DNA of 64,000 nucleotides, taken from positions 62,001 to 126,000 of the forward strand of contig CAWEAD010000007.1 in assembly GCA_963807225.1 (NCBI GenBank). Reading direction: 5' to 3'. The position numbers and the translations under genes are program-made. The notes beneath the pieces are model-generated. The model saw nothing but the letters and a program-made list of their open reading frames with translations, made no database searches and had not been told where the DNA came from. The stretch's first letter is position 1; the number at the start of each line of letters is the position of its first letter. Below are positions 10,476 through 18,878 of the stretch, one piece after another. This DNA is from JAGVGT01 sp963807225 (lineage in GTDB: Bacteria > Desulfobacterota > Desulfobulbia > Desulfobulbales > JAGXFP01).

Positions 10476-11369
10476 TCAGGCAACAACCGCCATCTCCTTC
10501 CGGCGTTTCTTCGCCTCGTACATGCTCAGGTCGGCCTCGCTCATCACCTCGAAGAGCTCCCGGTTATGGGTCAGGAGCGCATAACCGGCACAGAAGGAAA
10601 TCCGCAACCCCTTGGAGTTGTGCACGCCCTTCCAGGCCTCCAGTCGGTCATTGATCCGTTGAATCAGGATTTCGGCCTCGCGATCTCCGGCCTTGCTCAT
10701 GACGACCAGGAATTCGTTGACCTCGAATCGGAAGAGCAGATCCGTCCCCCGGATCTCTTTCTCCAGAATGGCGGCACATTCCTTGAGAATCTTGTCCCTG
10801 AAGATGCGACCATGTACGGCGTTTATTTCATTGAAACCGTCAACGTCGATGACCACCAACGCCATGGTATCCCGATTGCGGTTGACCCGTTCTACCTCAT
10901 GCGGAATGTACATGTCGAAAAAACGCCGGTTCTTGAGACCGGTCAGAGGGTCGTGGATGGCCAGCTCCTTCAATTCCTGCTGGCGAGAATGCAGGTTATG
11001 GATCAGGGTGATGATTTGTTCCTGGATTTCGGAGACCGGATCCTTGCAGACATTGATTTGGTAAATTTCACACTCGCAGCAGTTGGTTATTCCCGCTCGA
11101 TGCTTCCCCACCAGGTTGGAACCGTTTAGTGAACCGGCCAACAGCCAGCAGCGCCCGCTCTCACTTTTATAGGCGGGGCAATCGGTCTTGGCGCAATTCT
11201 TCTCTTCCCAGCAGCGAAACTCGACATTTTTGCCGATCGAGGCGATCCAATCATCCCAGGCCCGATCATCTTGCTGCAAAGACATCTCGATGAAAGAGCG
11301 AAGATTCGAGGTGATACTCTCCAAAGACGGATCAAGTCCAGCAGCGTCAACAGCGGCTTTGTTCTCCAT
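10476..11369 (-). CDS. Two-CW domain protein with degenerate GGDEF domain
   Basis: The 297-residue protein has an N-terminal Cys-rich segment (CWEEKNC, DCPAY, GRCW, then CCEC and C108) resembling the two-CW domain, which may bind a metal or sense redox state. A GGDEF fold starts at DPLTGLKNRRFF (about 140). Its active-site loop reads EVNEF at residues 216-220 in place of GG(D/E)EF, so cyclic-di-GMP synthesis is probably lost and the domain may only bind nucleotide or partners. No transmembrane segment is visible. It is convergent with glnS. Confidence 0.85.
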   Translation of the reverse strand: MENKAAVDAAGLDPSLESITSNLRSFIEMSLQQDDRAWDDWIASIGKNVEFRCWEEKNCAKTDCPAYKSESGRCWLLAGSLNGSNLVGKHRAGITNCCECEIYQINVCKDPVSEIQEQIITLIHNLHSRQQELKELAIHDPLTGLKNRRFFDMYIPHEVERVNRNRDTMALVVIDVDGFNEINAVHGRIFRDKILKECAAILEKEIRGTDLLFRFEVNEFLVVMSKAGDREAEILIQRINDRLEAWKGVHNSKGLRISFCAGYALLTHNRELFEVMSEADLSMYEAKKRRKEMAVVA

Positions 11370-11588
11370 GCGAATTTACCCCCTGTTAATACCCCCTGTT
11401 AATCCCCCTTTATCACCAGGCGATCCTTGCCAACCCTCTGACTAAAGCTCGCAAAACTGAATAAGTATATAACCTCCCGCAGGTTTCCGACAACCAATTT
11501 CTAGCCCATCAATTCAACTGATTTCAGGGGCCGTTTTTAGACAGGCATCACCTCGGGGGCCCGAGCGGCCCGTTTAGAAAGAACTGCC

Positions 11589-11753
11589 AGTGTCCCGTTT
11601 GGGAAGCAGTGTTCAGTAATTGTCGAGGGTTTGTGGTCCAAGGCCAGGCGCTTAAACGAAGGCAGAGCAGCGCTATGTTGAGTTTTTGGCAACGCAGCCA
11701 GGGGCCCCGCGAGGTCCGGCAATTACTACACAGGACTAACCAAACGGGACACT
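11589..11753. mobile_element. MITE-like element with ~37-bp imperfect terminal inverted repeats
   Basis: AGTGTCCCGTTTGG at 11589-11602 is exactly inverted at 11740-11753. Inside, AGTAATTG is also shared, so the arms match at about 28 of 37 positions. The element is 165 bp and encodes no plausible transposase. Its right end overlaps the last two bases of the fbp stop codon. No clear target-site duplication is visible. It could be an internally deleted insertion sequence. The rest of 11370-11588 shows nothing recognisable. Confidence 0.6.
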
Positions 11754-12771
11754 AGCGCCGGCCAGAAAAGAACTCTTCGGCTAGATCGACATCCTGCTTG
11801 CTGCCGATAATCAGCGGCACCCGCTGGTGCAGATCCTCCGGCATAATGTCCATGATCTCGCGCCCGTCGTCGGTGATCGCCCGGCCGCCTGCCTGTTCGG
11901 CGATGAAGGCCAGGGGCGAGGCCTCGTAGAGCAGCCGGAGTTTGCCCCCCGCCTTGGCCGGATTCTTGGTATCGCGGGGGTAGAGGAAGATGCCGCCGAC
12001 GATCAGGTTGCGGTGAAAGTCGGCGACCAGGGAGCCGATATAGCGGGCGCTGTATGGACGGCGGCTCTGCTTGTCCACCGTTTTCAGGTATTCGATATAG
12101 CGATGCATCTCCGGGTGCCAGTAAGGGCTGTTGCCCTCGTTGACGCTGTAGTACTTGCTACGTTCCGGCATGCGGATATCCGGGTGGGAAAGGTAGAACT
12201 CGCCGACCGTGGGATCCAGGGTGAAACCATGCACCCCATCGCCGGTGGTGTAGACCAGCATGGTGCTGGAACCGTAAATGATGTAGCCGGCCACCACCTG
12301 CTTTTTGCCGGGTTGCAGCAGGTCGGCCTCGGAGCCCGGCAAACCGGTGTTATGGGCGCGGTGGATGGAGAAGATGGTGCCGATGCTGACGTTGACGTCG
12401 ATGTTGGAGGAGCCGTCCAGGGGATCGAAGGCCAGGGTGTACTTGCCTTCCTGCCCGGCGACCACGGGAATGGCGTCGGCCTCTTCCTCGGAGGTCATGA
12501 TCGCGACATAGCCGCTGCCGGCCATGCGGCGCTTGATATTATGATTGGCAAATTCGTCGAGCTTCTGGACCTTCTCGCCCTGAATATTGGTCTTGCCGGC
12601 CTGGCCCAGAAAATCGCCGAGCCCGGCCATGTTGACCTCGGCGGAGATGGTTTTGGCCGCCACGATCAATTCGCTCAAAAGGCCGGAGAGATCCCCGGTG
12701 GCCTCCGGGTGCAACCTCTGGCTGTCGAGGATATGGCGGCTGACCGTGATGCCGTAAGATTCCTTGATCAT
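11752..12771 (-). CDS. fbp: Class I fructose-1,6-bisphosphatase
   Basis: It hydrolyses fructose-1,6-bisphosphate in gluconeogenesis. The 339-residue protein has the metal-binding signature AFDPLDGSSNIDVNVSIGTIFS and the substrate segment GGKLRLLYEASPLAFIAEQAGG. I choose ATG 12771 (MIKESYGITVSRHIL) because AGGGA precedes it; the open frame continues 81 codons upstream into sequence antisense to the MFS gene. The stop codon TAG is partly formed by the end of the MITE-like element. Confidence 0.94.
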   Translation of the reverse strand: MIKESYGITVSRHILDSQRLHPEATGDLSGLLSELIVAAKTISAEVNMAGLGDFLGQAGKTNIQGEKVQKLDEFANHNIKRRMAGSGYVAIMTSEEEADAIPVVAGQEGKYTLAFDPLDGSSNIDVNVSIGTIFSIHRAHNTGLPGSEADLLQPGKKQVVAGYIIYGSSTMLVYTTGDGVHGFTLDPTVGEFYLSHPDIRMPERSKYYSVNEGNSPYWHPEMHRYIEYLKTVDKQSRRPYSARYIGSLVADFHRNLIVGGIFLYPRDTKNPAKAGGKLRLLYEASPLAFIAEQAGGRAITDDGREIMDIMPEDLHQRVPLIIGSKQDVDLAEEFFSGRR

Positions 12772-12888
12772 TTCCCTGCTTTCCTCATCTGGTTTATGGT
12801 AAATTACGGTACCGCCGCCCGGTTTACTGGTCAACGGGAAATTCGCCTGAAGATACCTCAGAAATCCGCAAATGACAATGACCTGCAG

Positions 12889-14190
12889 ATGACTTCCCCG
12901 GCCGCTTTCGCTAACCGCGCCTTTCTGCCAATTGGCGACTGGCGCTCCTACCGCACCCTGCTGACCGCCAACCCAGGCTTCCGCCGCCTCTGGTTGGCCG
13001 GGGTGATCAGCCAACTGGGCAACTGGTTCAACTATATCGCCATCTTCGTCCTCTTGACCAGACTAACCGGCAGCGGTCATGCAGTCAGCTGGTTCCTGAT
13101 CTCCAAGTTCCTGCCCACCACCTTCCTGGGGCCGGCCGCCGGTATCCTGGCCGACCGGCTGCCGCGCAAGCTGATCATGATCGTTTCCGATCTGCTCCGA
13201 GCGGGCATCGTCCTGGCTTTTCTCCTGGTCCATCGCCCCGATCAGGTCTGGTTGGTCTACCTGCTGGCCTTTACCCAGGAATCGATCTGGACCTTCTTCG
13301 ATCCCGCCCGGCAGGCCAGTGTTCCCAACCTCTGCCGCCCCGAGGAACTGAACGTCGCCAACGCCTTGAGCGGAGCGACCTGGTCGATCATGCTGGCCTT
13401 CGGCGCCGCCCTGGGCGGGGTGGTCACCGCCCTGGTCGGCTGGCAGTTTGCCATTATGGTTGACGCCGCCACCTTCCTGATCTCAGCCATGCTGCTCTCC
13501 ACCATCAGCCTGCCGCCGCCGGTCGTCGGATCTGGCCGGCCTACGGGCTGGCGCAGTTACACCGGCCTGCACGACCTGATCGAAGGGATCGGCTACGTCA
13601 AGGACAACCGGGAAGTCGCCGCCCTGCTCCTGGTCAAAAGCGGCTGGGCCCTTTCCGGCGGAGTCCTGGTGCTGCTGACCTGGTTCGGGGAAAGAGTCTT
13701 TAGCGGTTTCGGGGCCGGCAGCGGCAGCGGCGTCCTTTACTCCTGCCGTGGTTTGGGCGCCGCCATCGGCCCTATCATCGCCTGGCGCTTGCTGGGCGAC
13801 AGTCGGGGGCAAATGTACCGCGCCATCGGCATGTCCTTCTTCTTCGCGGCCGGCGCCTATCTACTCTTCAGTCAGAGCGGGAACCTGCTAACCGGTGCCA
13901 TCTTTATCATGCTCGGTCATTTGGGCGGTTCGGTGCAGTGGGTTTTTTCCACCAATCTGCTGCAGCGGACCGTGCCGGACCGATTTCGGGGACGGGTCTT
14001 CGCCGCCGAGATGGCTCTTTTGACCTTGGTCCTGAGTCTTTCCACCTGGTTTACCGGCGCCGCCCTAGATCACGGCCTCGATCCCCGAACCGTCGCAATC
14101 CGGCTGGCCCTGCTCTTCCTGCTGCCCGGCACCCTCTGGTTTGGGTGGCTGATTTACAGAAATCTCACTCAAAACAAGGGTACATCATGA
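12889..14190 (+). CDS. MFS exporter, enterobactin-exporter-like (MFS_3) type
   Basis: The 433-residue protein begins MTSPAAFANRAF and has about 12 hydrophobic segments. The early motif GILADRLPRKLIMIVSDLLRA is the MFS loop 2-3 signature, and FDPARQASVPNL is typical of the EntS/MFS_3 branch. It is an inner-membrane exporter of unknown substrate. Its start is divergent from fbp with about 120 bases between them. Its stop overlaps the next start (ATGA at 14187-14190), so the two are translationally coupled. Confidence 0.85.
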   Translation: MTSPAAFANRAFLPIGDWRSYRTLLTANPGFRRLWLAGVISQLGNWFNYIAIFVLLTRLTGSGHAVSWFLISKFLPTTFLGPAAGILADRLPRKLIMIVSDLLRAGIVLAFLLVHRPDQVWLVYLLAFTQESIWTFFDPARQASVPNLCRPEELNVANALSGATWSIMLAFGAALGGVVTALVGWQFAIMVDAATFLISAMLLSTISLPPPVVGSGRPTGWRSYTGLHDLIEGIGYVKDNREVAALLLVKSGWALSGGVLVLLTWFGERVFSGFGAGSGSGVLYSCRGLGAAIGPIIAWRLLGDSRGQMYRAIGMSFFFAAGAYLLFSQSGNLLTGAIFIMLGHLGGSVQWVFSTNLLQRTVPDRFRGRVFAAEMALLTLVLSLSTWFTGAALDHGLDPRTVAIRLALLFLLPGTLWFGWLIYRNLTQNKGTS

Positions 14191-14663
14191 TCTTCGACCA
14201 GCTGGATAACCATCGCTTCTATCCTCTGGGTTCGGCCTGGATAGAGGCCTTTGCCTTTCTACTGACAGCCGATCCGGAACTGGCCGCCGGCAAGTATCAC
14301 CTGCGCGGTGACCAGCTCTTCGCCATCGTCATGGACTACCGGACCCAATCCATCGAAACCAGCGAACTCGAAGCCCATCGTCGCTACCTCGACATTCAGA
14401 TGCTGCTTTCCGGCCGCGAGGGGGTCGGCTGCCACTTGGTCCCAGACCTGCAGGTGGTACAATCTTATGACCCCGTCAAGGACGCCGAGCTTTACCAGCT
14501 TCCCTCGACCACCCCGGCCCGATTCGTCCTCACCCCCGGCACCTTCCTGGCCCTCTTCCCCCATGACGCCCACATGCCCTGCCTGACTCTTGATCAAGGC
14601 CCGGAACCGGTGCGAAAGGTAGTGGTAAAGTTGGCCATGGATTTACTCTCGCGCCCTTCCTGA
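14187..14663 (+). CDS. YhcH/YjgK/YiaL family (DUF386) protein
   Basis: The 158-residue protein shows the family pattern: EAHRRYLDIQMLLSGREGVG, a mid-protein SYDPVKDAELY, and the C-terminal FPHDAHMPCL with conserved His residues that bind metal in this cupin-like fold. Relatives are linked to sugar-acid metabolism and to biofilm regulation (TabA). It is coupled to the upstream MFS gene by a four-base overlap, which suggests a shared substrate or condition. Confidence 0.88.
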   Translation: MIFDQLDNHRFYPLGSAWIEAFAFLLTADPELAAGKYHLRGDQLFAIVMDYRTQSIETSELEAHRRYLDIQMLLSGREGVGCHLVPDLQVVQSYDPVKDAELYQLPSTTPARFVLTPGTFLALFPHDAHMPCLTLDQGPEPVRKVVVKLAMDLLSRPS

Positions 14664-14697
14664 TCGAGACCAAAAACATCCAACCCGGAATCTCCGC

Positions 14698-14745
14698 TTG
14701 ACAAATATCCGTTGGCGGCTACCATATAGCCACATGGCAATATGG
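14698..14745 (+). promoter_or_regulatory. ars promoter and ArsR operator palindrome
   Basis: A perfect TTGACA -35 box lies at 14698-14703. It is followed at 14722-14745 by CCATATAGCCA, two bases, then TGGCAATATGG, an 11-2-11 inverted repeat with one mismatch. The palindrome covers the expected -10 region and ends six bases before the GGAG site of arsR, so bound ArsR would block polymerase. This layout fits autorepression released by As(III). Confidence 0.75.
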
Positions 14746-14760
14746 CAAAAGGAGAATAAG

Positions 14761-15105
14761 ATGAAACCGTTTATCCGCGTTATGAAGGCCTTGTCCGACC
14801 CCAACCGGGTTAAGGTCATGAAAATGCTCGGCATCCGACCCCTGTGCGTTTGCGAGATCACTTTCATACTGGGGTTGGCCCAGCCCACCGTTTCCAAGCA
14901 CCTGAAGGTTCTGGAGGAAGCTGGGCTGGTGGAATCCTGGAAGGAAGGCTCCTGGGTTAATTACCGGCTGCCTGGTCAGCCGGAAAACCGTTATGCCGCC
15001 GAAATGTTGAACCGGCTGCCGGACTGGCTCGAAGAAGAACCACTGATCCGGGAAGCCCGGAGCAAAGTGGCCACGGTTGACCGTCTTCTGATCTGTGCCG
15101 CCTGA
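14761..15105 (+). CDS. arsR: ArsR-family metalloregulator
   Basis: The 114-residue winged-helix repressor begins MKPFIRVMKALSDPNR. The sequence PLCVCEI (Cys29, Cys31) keeps the first two Cys of the classical ELCVCDLC arsenite site; the third is absent and Cys112 near the C-terminus could substitute. QPTVSKHLKVLEEAGLV is the DNA-recognition helix region. ATG 14761 follows AAGGAGAATAAG. It is the first gene of a long same-strand arsenic resistance cluster and has a near-perfect operator upstream. Confidence 0.92.
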   Translation: MKPFIRVMKALSDPNRVKVMKMLGIRPLCVCEITFILGLAQPTVSKHLKVLEEAGLVESWKEGSWVNYRLPGQPENRYAAEMLNRLPDWLEEEPLIREARSKVATVDRLLICAA

Positions 15106-15122
15106 ACAAACTGCCTTAAGGA

Positions 15123-16220
15123 ATGAACCGTATGGAAACCCCGAATAACCCGCCCTGTGCCTGCAGCGCTGCGCAAACCCCCGTATCAGCCACGCTCCGC
15201 CGCCCTCCCTTCTCCCGGGCCGTAAGCGCGCTACTGATCCTGGTCTTGTGGTTTGTCGTCTATCACCAGCTCGAACCGCTATCCCGCTTCCTGGCCTTCG
15301 ACCTGGCTGGGCTGGCGCCGGAGAGCCGGGGGGGCTCCGCCCTCCAGTTCTTTCTTTATGACACCCCCAAGGTTTTGATGCTCCTGGCGCTGGTAATCTA
15401 CGGTGTCGGCATCATCCGGACCTTTTTCACTCCGGAGAAGACCCGCGCCATCCTGGCCGGCAAAAGCGAGGCGGCCGGCAACGTTCTGGCCGCCTTGCTG
15501 GGCATCGTCACCCCTTTCTGTTCCTGCTCGGCGGTGCCCCTGTTCATCGGCTTCGTCACGGTCGGGGTGCCGCTGGGAGTGACCTTTTCCTTCCTGATCG
15601 CCGCGCCGATGGTCAACGAGATCGCCCTGGTCCTGCTATACGGCCTCCTGGGCTGGAAGATCGCCGCCCTCTATCTCGCCACCGGCCTGCTGGTGGCCAT
15701 GGTGGCCGGCTGGGTCATCGGCCGTCTGGGCATGGAACGACACATTGAGGGCTGGGTGACGGAAATCCGGACCAGCATCGACTCTACACCGGATCAGCGA
15801 ATCAGCTGGGATGAGCGCTTCAGGGCCGGACGTGAGGCGGTAGTCGAGATCGTCGGCAAGGTCTGGATTTATGTGATCGCCGGGATCGCGGTAGGGGCCG
15901 GGATCCACGGCTACGTGCCCGAAGGATTCATGGCCTCGATCATGGGCAAATCCGCCTGGTGGAGTGTCCCGGTGGCAGTGGTCGTCGGGGTACCCATGTA
16001 CTCCAACGCCGCCGGTATCGTGCCGATCATCCACGCCCTGCTGGAGAAGGGTGCCGCCCTGGGCACGGTGCTGGCCTTTATGATGAGCGTCATCGCCCTG
16101 TCGCTGCCGGAGATGGTTATCCTGCGCAAGGTGTTGCGCCCCACCCTGATCGCCGTCTTTATCGGGGTGGTGGCCAGCGGCATCCTGCTGGTCGGTTATC
16201 TGTTCAATCTGATTATTTAA
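15123..16220 (+). CDS. ArsP-type permease (PF03773 family)
   Basis: The 365-residue membrane protein has two halves of four or so transmembrane segments. The conserved motif TPFCSCSAVPLFIGFVTVG and the later VGVPMYSNAAGIVPI are the signatures of the ArsP/YraQ permease family, which exports trivalent organoarsenicals or related metalloids. The N-terminus carries a CAC pair. It follows arsR by 17 bases, supporting a metalloid efflux role; the exact substrate is inferred. Confidence 0.88.
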   Translation: MNRMETPNNPPCACSAAQTPVSATLRRPPFSRAVSALLILVLWFVVYHQLEPLSRFLAFDLAGLAPESRGGSALQFFLYDTPKVLMLLALVIYGVGIIRTFFTPEKTRAILAGKSEAAGNVLAALLGIVTPFCSCSAVPLFIGFVTVGVPLGVTFSFLIAAPMVNEIALVLLYGLLGWKIAALYLATGLLVAMVAGWVIGRLGMERHIEGWVTEIRTSIDSTPDQRISWDERFRAGREAVVEIVGKVWIYVIAGIAVGAGIHGYVPEGFMASIMGKSAWWSVPVAVVVGVPMYSNAAGIVPIIHALLEKGAALGTVLAFMMSVIALSLPEMVILRKVLRPTLIAVFIGVVASGILLVGYLFNLII

Positions 16221-16260
16221 CGACCATGAACCAGGAGAGCGAAATGCTGTTCAGTTTTTT

Positions 16261-16295
16261 CAATTCTGCATTCTCAATTCTTAATTCTTAATTTA
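16261..16295. repeat. AT-rich intergenic repeat, second block
   Basis: CAATTCTGCATTCTCAATTC followed by TTAATTCTTAATTT resembles the block at 3284-3360. It sits between the permease and the redox-active disulfide gene and would leave a low-GC spacer in the mRNA. Confidence 0.4.
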
Positions 16296-16311
16296 ACCGG
16301 GAGGTTAACCA

Positions 16312-16548
16312 ATGTTGATTCAAGTTTGCGGGCCGGGCTGCGCCAGTTGCACCAAGACCGAAAAAATCGTCAAGGAAGCTGTTGCCGAGGCCGGAGTTGC
16401 TGCCTCGGTGGAAAAGGTCAGCGATTTCGCCGCCATGGCCAAGCTCGGGATCCTTTCCACCCCCTCCGTCATCATCGACGGGCAGATCAAGTGCGTCGGC
16501 AAAGTTCCGAATAAGGACGAAGTGCTGGCCTGGATCAAGAAGCCCTGA
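16312..16548 (+). CDS. Redox-active disulfide (mini-thioredoxin) protein
   Basis: This 78-residue protein begins MLIQVCGPGCASCTKTEKIV. The CASC active site close to the N-terminus, the cis-proline region LSTPSVIIDGQIKC and the short length match the MTH895/TM0996 thioredoxin-like family. A GGGAGGT ribosome site precedes it. Members are common beside ArsP-type permeases, where they may deliver electrons or handle thiol-bound arsenic; that role is inferred from the neighbourhood. Confidence 0.87.
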   Translation: MLIQVCGPGCASCTKTEKIVKEAVAEAGVAASVEKVSDFAAMAKLGILSTPSVIIDGQIKCVGKVPNKDEVLAWIKKP

Positions 16549-16777
16549 GCCATATCTCCATCAAGGAATTCAGGATTCGGCACTCCATCGGCTTCAGCCG
16601 GCGGGGGTCTGCATCGCCGGCTTCATAAGGAAAAACCGTTAATCCCTCCCAGGGGGAAGGCCGGGATGAATGAATGTCCTGCAACATCCGCTTTCCCATA
16701 TTTTCAGCCAGACTAAAGCTGCCGCCAGAAGGTGGAGATTTAACCCTCCTAATCGGGGAAAATCAGGAGAACTAAAG

Positions 16778-16825
16778 ATGAAACGATTTACCCTGATCTG
16801 CCGCTGCTGGTGGCGTGGTTACTGA
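16778..16825 (+). other. Tiny 15-codon ORF with strong ribosome site
   Basis: In the 340-base gap before the MFS gene, AGGAGAACTAAAG is followed by ATG and the peptide MKRFTLICRCWWRGY. The rest of the gap shows no other gene. It may be a Cys-containing leader peptide, or the start of a gene lost by deletion. Only the good ribosome site supports it. Confidence 0.3.
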
Positions 16826-16888
16826 AGAGGCATGTCAATCTAACAATGGCATCTCCCTATTTCATTCGTAACCACTTGAGGCATTAAA

Positions 16889-18058
16889 ATGAACCAAAAA
16901 AGCTTTCTGCTCATCCTCGGCCTGGCCGGGTTCGTCGTCATGGCCGACAATTGGGTGGTGTCACCCATTCTGCCGGCCATTGCCGGTGGTCTTGGCATTC
17001 CGGTAACCCGGGCCGGGCTGTTGATCTCCGCCTATATGATTCCCTTCGGGCTCTTTCAGTTGATCTTCGGGCCGCTGGCCGACCGTTACGGCAAACGGCA
17101 GATCATCACCGGCTCGATGATCATCTTTACCATCGCCACCGGCCTCTGCGCCCTTGGCTCGACGCTGAGCGACCTGGCAATTTACCGGGCCTTGACCGGC
17201 GTTTTCGCCGCCTGCGTCATGCCGGTTTCCCTGGCCCTGATCGGGGATCTGTTTCCCATGCAGGAGCGCCAATCGGCGATCGGCACCTTTATGGGCATCT
17301 CCTTTCTGGGCCAGGGCCTGAGCATGGCCATCGGCGGCAGTATCGCCTTCTTTCTGGACTGGCGCTGGGTCTTCGCCCTCTATGCCGTCCTGGCCGCCGT
17401 TTCTACCCTGCTGCTGTTCACCCTGGGCCGGCACATCCCTTCGCAGAAGAACCCGCACAGCCATTTTATCCGCCCTTATTTCACTCTGCTGGGCCATAGC
17501 CAGAGCGCCTGGACTTACCTGGTCGTAGCCCTGGAAGGCGGCTTGATCGTCGGTTCCTTCTCCTATCTCGGCGGCTTTCTCGAAAATCAGTTCCACTTCA
17601 ATTATCTCAAAATCGGCATGATCATGACCGCCTTCGGCGTCATGGCGGTAATCGGTGGTCGCCTGAGCGGCAAACTGGCCGGCAAACTGGGGCGTCGGAG
17701 AGTGCTGCTGATCGGCCTGGCCTGCGCCACGATGGCCAATGGTTTGTTTGGGACCATCGGGACCAATCTGGTCGGGGTGGTCTGCGGGGTCGGTCTCCTG
17801 GGCTTTGGTTTCATGCTGGCCCACTCCTCCCTGCTGACCCGCGCTACCACGTTCGCCAAGCAGGCCCGAGGCGCCTCGATGTCGCTGGTCGCTTTCTGCT
17901 TCATGGGCGGCGGCGGGGTCGGCACCGCCATCGGCGGCCAGATCATTGCCGCCTCTTCCTACCTGAAGTTCTTCTCGCTTTACGGCACCCTACTGGCAGG
18001 GTTGTTGATCCTGGCGGCTCTGGTCATCCGCCACGAACCCCACCTGGAAACGGAGTAA
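16889..18058 (+). CDS. MFS transporter (DHA1-like)
   Basis: The 389-residue protein has 12 predicted membrane segments. QLIFGPLADRYGKRQIITGS is the loop 2-3 MFS motif, and RALTGVFAACVMPVSLALIGDLFP is typical of drug:proton antiporter relatives. Its position inside the arsenic cluster suggests efflux of an arsenic compound or of a conjugate, but the substrate cannot be read from sequence. It has no GAPDH-like partner, so it is not the ArsJ system. Confidence 0.85.
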   Translation: MNQKSFLLILGLAGFVVMADNWVVSPILPAIAGGLGIPVTRAGLLISAYMIPFGLFQLIFGPLADRYGKRQIITGSMIIFTIATGLCALGSTLSDLAIYRALTGVFAACVMPVSLALIGDLFPMQERQSAIGTFMGISFLGQGLSMAIGGSIAFFLDWRWVFALYAVLAAVSTLLLFTLGRHIPSQKNPHSHFIRPYFTLLGHSQSAWTYLVVALEGGLIVGSFSYLGGFLENQFHFNYLKIGMIMTAFGVMAVIGGRLSGKLAGKLGRRRVLLIGLACATMANGLFGTIGTNLVGVVCGVGLLGFGFMLAHSSLLTRATTFAKQARGASMSLVAFCFMGGGGVGTAIGGQIIAASSYLKFFSLYGTLLAGLLILAALVIRHEPHLETE

Positions 18059-18177
18059 ACATGACCCGAAAGTCGGCACGCAACCATGACTATGACCAGC
18101 ACCATGGCCTCACGCCAGGTTGCGCGCTTACTTCCGGCGCGGCGGCCAACCTCACTTGTTAACTGGAGAACTCCACC

Positions 18178-18576
18178 ATGAAACAATTGCTCATCACCGC
18201 CCTGATCGTCCTGACCTTTCTGGCGACCTCGGGTTGCTCCAAGGCCGACGGCACCACTAAAACCTCCGAAATCGTCCCGGGTATTCCGGTCAAAGACACC
18301 GTCACCCTCGTTGACCTGGGGGCCACGACATGTATCCCGTGCCGGCTGATGGCGCCGATCCTCGAGGAACTGAAGGAGGAGTATCGGGGCCGGGCAGAGG
18401 TGATTTTCATCGATGTCTGGGATAAGAGCAACGAAGGGAAGGCACAGGCCTTCAAGATCATGGCGATTCCCACCCAGATTTTTTTCGACAAACAGGGCCG
18501 AGAAGTCATGCGGCACAGCGGTTTCTTTGACAAGCAAGCCATCGCCGCCAAACTTGAAGAACTGACGAAGCAATAA
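18178..18576 (+). CDS. Thioredoxin-fold lipoprotein
   Basis: The 132-residue protein has a signal peptide ending in the lipobox TSGC at residues 18-21. It then carries a thioredoxin domain with active site TTCIPCRLMAPIL and cis-proline MAIPTQIFFD. It would be anchored in the envelope facing the periplasm. A close paralogue lies at 27110-27514 beside the ArsG-like permease. Thioredoxin-like ArsE proteins accompany ArsG in some arsenic operons, so a reductive role toward oxidised arsenicals is plausible. Confidence 0.85.
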   Translation: MKQLLITALIVLTFLATSGCSKADGTTKTSEIVPGIPVKDTVTLVDLGATTCIPCRLMAPILEELKEEYRGRAEVIFIDVWDKSNEGKAQAFKIMAIPTQIFFDKQGREVMRHSGFFDKQAIAAKLEELTKQ

Positions 18577-18578
18577 AC

Positions 18579-18808
18579 ATGGAGGCCTTTCGACTCAAGC
18601 TCACGGCGGGGCTCCGGACATAGTTCGATGGGCCCTGGAAACGCCCCTGCCAAATATCCGGGCCGCGACCTGCTGCCGCCTTTCCTGCGGTGAGTTCACC
18701 GGGCGTGAGGCAATTTGTCGCACCTTCGTGCATTCGGGGCAAGGATATGAGACGATACTGCAGGAGCTGAGCCGCCAGGCGTTCTGTCGGGCCTGCGTGT
18801 GCCGCTGA
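18579..18808 (+). pseudogene. Possible frameshifted Cys-rich small protein
   Basis: ATG at 18579 opens MEAFRLKLTAGLRT and then hits TAG. Another frame stays open through the same region and encodes APDIVRWALETPLPNIRAA, then TCCRLSCGEFTGREAICRTF, then a C-terminal FCRACVCR before TGA at 18806. The Cys spacing and amphipathic look suggest a real protein with a one-base frame change near 18610. No ATG exists in the second frame. I do not recognise the family; chance is possible. The remaining bases up to 18878 hold only the next gene's leader. Confidence 0.35.
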
Positions 18809-18878
18809 GACTTACCGGTCTCCCGGCCCTGTCGGGAGGCGAATCGGTCCAGGCCACATATTCGATTCCGAGGGGAAA

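Noticed and set aside
11537..11722. 61-codon minus-strand ORF inside the MITE-like element
   Set aside because: It spans the inverted repeats and has no protein-like pattern.
16225..16290. 21-codon ORF beginning MNQESEMLF
   Set aside because: It is created by translation through the AT-rich repeat.
18061..18162. 33-codon ORF after the MFS gene
   Set aside because: No ribosome site of its own and low-complexity sequence.
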